Part shown: positions 4,948 through 5,774 of the stretch, piece after piece | Layout: each line of letters opens with the position of its first letter | Position numbering within the stretch: the first letter of the stretch is position 1 | Assembly: GCA_002172545.1 (NCBI GenBank) | Contig: NHFJ01000034.1 | Coordinates: forward strand, 31,715 to 37,488 | DNA length: 5,774 bases | Direction: 5' to 3' | Origin: Fidelibacterota bacterium TMED108 | Lineage (GTDB): Bacteria > Fidelibacterota > Marinisomatia > Marinisomatales > TCS55 | Made by a program: the position numbers and the translations under genes | The notes under the pieces: generated by a model | What the model saw: only the letters and a program-made list of their open reading frames with translations | Told to the model about the DNA's origin: nothing | The model's database searches: none

Positions 4948-5403
4948 TTAGTCTGTGCAATCACCGCAGGTACCTAAAAGGTCAAGTCGGTGTTTATCAA
5001 TACTGAACCCAAAATTATCTGCGATTTCTTTCAGTGATGACTCTAAGGCTTTTTCTATCTTTTCAGATAAGTGAAAATCAAGTATCTCTCCACAAGGGGA
5101 GCAAATAATATGGTGGTGATGGTCAAGAATTTGCTCAGCTAACTCGTAGTGCGCATGATCATCGTTTGTAATTATTCGAACTACCAATCCTGCCTCTTCT
5201 AAAACAGAGAGGTTGCGATACACACTTGATTGTGCAAGCCCAGAATCAATTTCTAGAATTTGATTTATCGTGAGGGGCTTAGTTTCATTAGATAGGATTG
5301 AAATTAGTTGGCGACGATTTTTCGTGTAGCGCTGATCGATTGATCGCAGTTGAGATGCGGCTAGTTGATCTATTTCTGTTTCGCTAATCGTGCTCATATC
5401 CAC
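4948..5403 (-). CDS. Fur-family metalloregulator, probably Zur-like
   Basis: This 151-aa protein is a full-length Fur-superfamily repressor. The winged-helix DNA-binding domain spans about residues 25-80, with recognition helix AQSSVYRNLSVLEEAGLV (57-74). The dimerisation and metal domain contains HAHYELAEQILDHHHHIICSPCG, with His95-98 as likely regulatory metal ligands. Two CxxC pairs (Cys101/104 and Cys146/149) form the structural zinc site. These are the only cysteines, so the extra metal-site cysteine of mycobacterial FurB/Zur is missing. Zinc sensing is therefore inferred from the gene's position 16 nt after a metal ABC transporter ATPase; iron, manganese or peroxide sensing stays possible. 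The start is either GTG 5403 or ATG 5397, and only a weak GAAAG precedes them. No clear terminator was found in 4861-4947. Confidence 0.9.
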   Translation of the reverse strand: MDMSTISETEIDQLAASQLRSIDQRYTKNRRQLISILSNETKPLTINQILEIDSGLAQSSVYRNLSVLEEAGLVVRIITNDDHAHYELAEQILDHHHHIICSPCGEILDFHLSEKIEKALESSLKEIADNFGFSIDKHRLDLLGTCGDCTD

Positions 5404-5419
5404 ATATTACTTTCAAACT

Positions 5420-5774
5420 TTAAAATGATCTTATTCCTTCGTCTTTATTATCTGAGTCATGGTGGTGATGAGGGTCATCAAGGAACACTTTTGTTCCTAC
5501 ACGCATTTCATTCTCCCCAAATGCTCTGCGGAGATTAGGTTCTGTTAAAACTTCGTCTGGAGTCCCTAAACAGCATGGGCAATTATTGAGGAGTAAAACT
5601 TGATCAGCTTTCCCGGCATCACTGAGGTTGTGAGTTGTCAGAACAACTGTGCGACCTTCATTTACTTCTTCTTTGATCATTTCAAGAATAATGTCACGAG
5701 AAATAATATCTAACCCGTTAATAGGTTCATCAAGAAGTAGTACGTTGCTTTCTTGTGCTAATCCCTGAGCGACA
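5420..5774 (-). CDS. Metal ABC transporter ATP-binding protein, C-terminal part (cut by window edge)
   Basis: The reading frame runs in from beyond the window; the first complete codon is 5771-5773. The visible 117 residues contain Walker B (NVLLLDEP), the D-loop (NGLD) and the H-loop histidine (VVLTTHNL). These are followed by the LNNCPCCLGTPDEVLTEPNLRRAFG region typical of zinc/manganese importers of the ZnuC/MntB kind. Walker A and the LSGGQ signature lie outside the window. The C-terminus carries DDPHHHHDSDNKDEG, a histidine- and aspartate-rich tail suited to metal binding, and a CPCC motif stands in the middle. It would drive ATP-dependent uptake of a divalent metal with permease and binding-protein partners, which must lie off-window. 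The Fur-family gene follows after 16 nt, so the two are probably one operon. Confidence 0.88.
   Translation of the reverse strand, partial: VAQGLAQESNVLLLDEPINGLDIISRDIILEMIKEEVNEGRTVVLTTHNLSDAGKADQVLLLNNCPCCLGTPDEVLTEPNLRRAFGENEMRVGTKVFLDDPHHHHDSDNKDEGIRSF

Overview
The window is AT-rich, densely coded bacterial chromosome. The likely source is a low-GC member of the Actinomycetota, for example a marine Acidimicrobiia-like lineage. The clues are a PPOX-class protein of the F420-associated type, an SDR resembling actinobacterial 3-alpha/20-beta-hydroxysteroid dehydrogenases, and three genes whose TANNNT -10 box sits exactly 6 nt before the ATG, the geometry of leaderless transcripts. This assignment is inference; no rRNA or other marker gene is present, and a Chloroflexota source cannot be excluded.

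Left part (1-2496): a 438-aa beta-propeller-like protein of unknown function (+) converges, with 1 nt between stop codons, on a small secreted acidic protein (-). Between that protein and the next gene lies a 335-nt stretch that is not empty. It holds a 41-codon minus-strand ORF with a clean Shine-Dalgarno sequence, a consensus-like leaderless promoter for the secreted protein, and a divergent leaderless promoter with a perfect 10-bp inverted repeat in front of a PPOX-class flavin/F420 split-barrel protein (+).

Middle part (2497-4109): two small minus-strand genes form a likely operon. The first is a DUF3303-type protein and the second, which starts at TTG, is a dimeric alpha/beta-barrel-like protein. 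They are divergent from an NAD-type short-chain dehydrogenase whose real start is probably GTG 3375.

Right part (4110-5774), all minus strand: the C-terminal part of a metal (zinc/manganese-type) ABC transporter ATPase with a histidine-rich tail, then a Fur-family regulator 16 nt downstream, then a separately promoted 1-Cys peroxiredoxin. The peroxiredoxin promoter is near-consensus (TTGACT-17-TACAAT), and a perfect 13-bp palindrome covers its -10 box and predicted start site. The likely scheme is metal sensing by the Fur-family protein controlling uptake, and possibly also the adjacent antioxidant gene.

No mobile element, CRISPR array, tRNA or rRNA was seen. The main leads are the 41-aa ORF, the split between leaderless and Shine-Dalgarno genes, and the operator-like palindrome on the peroxiredoxin promoter.
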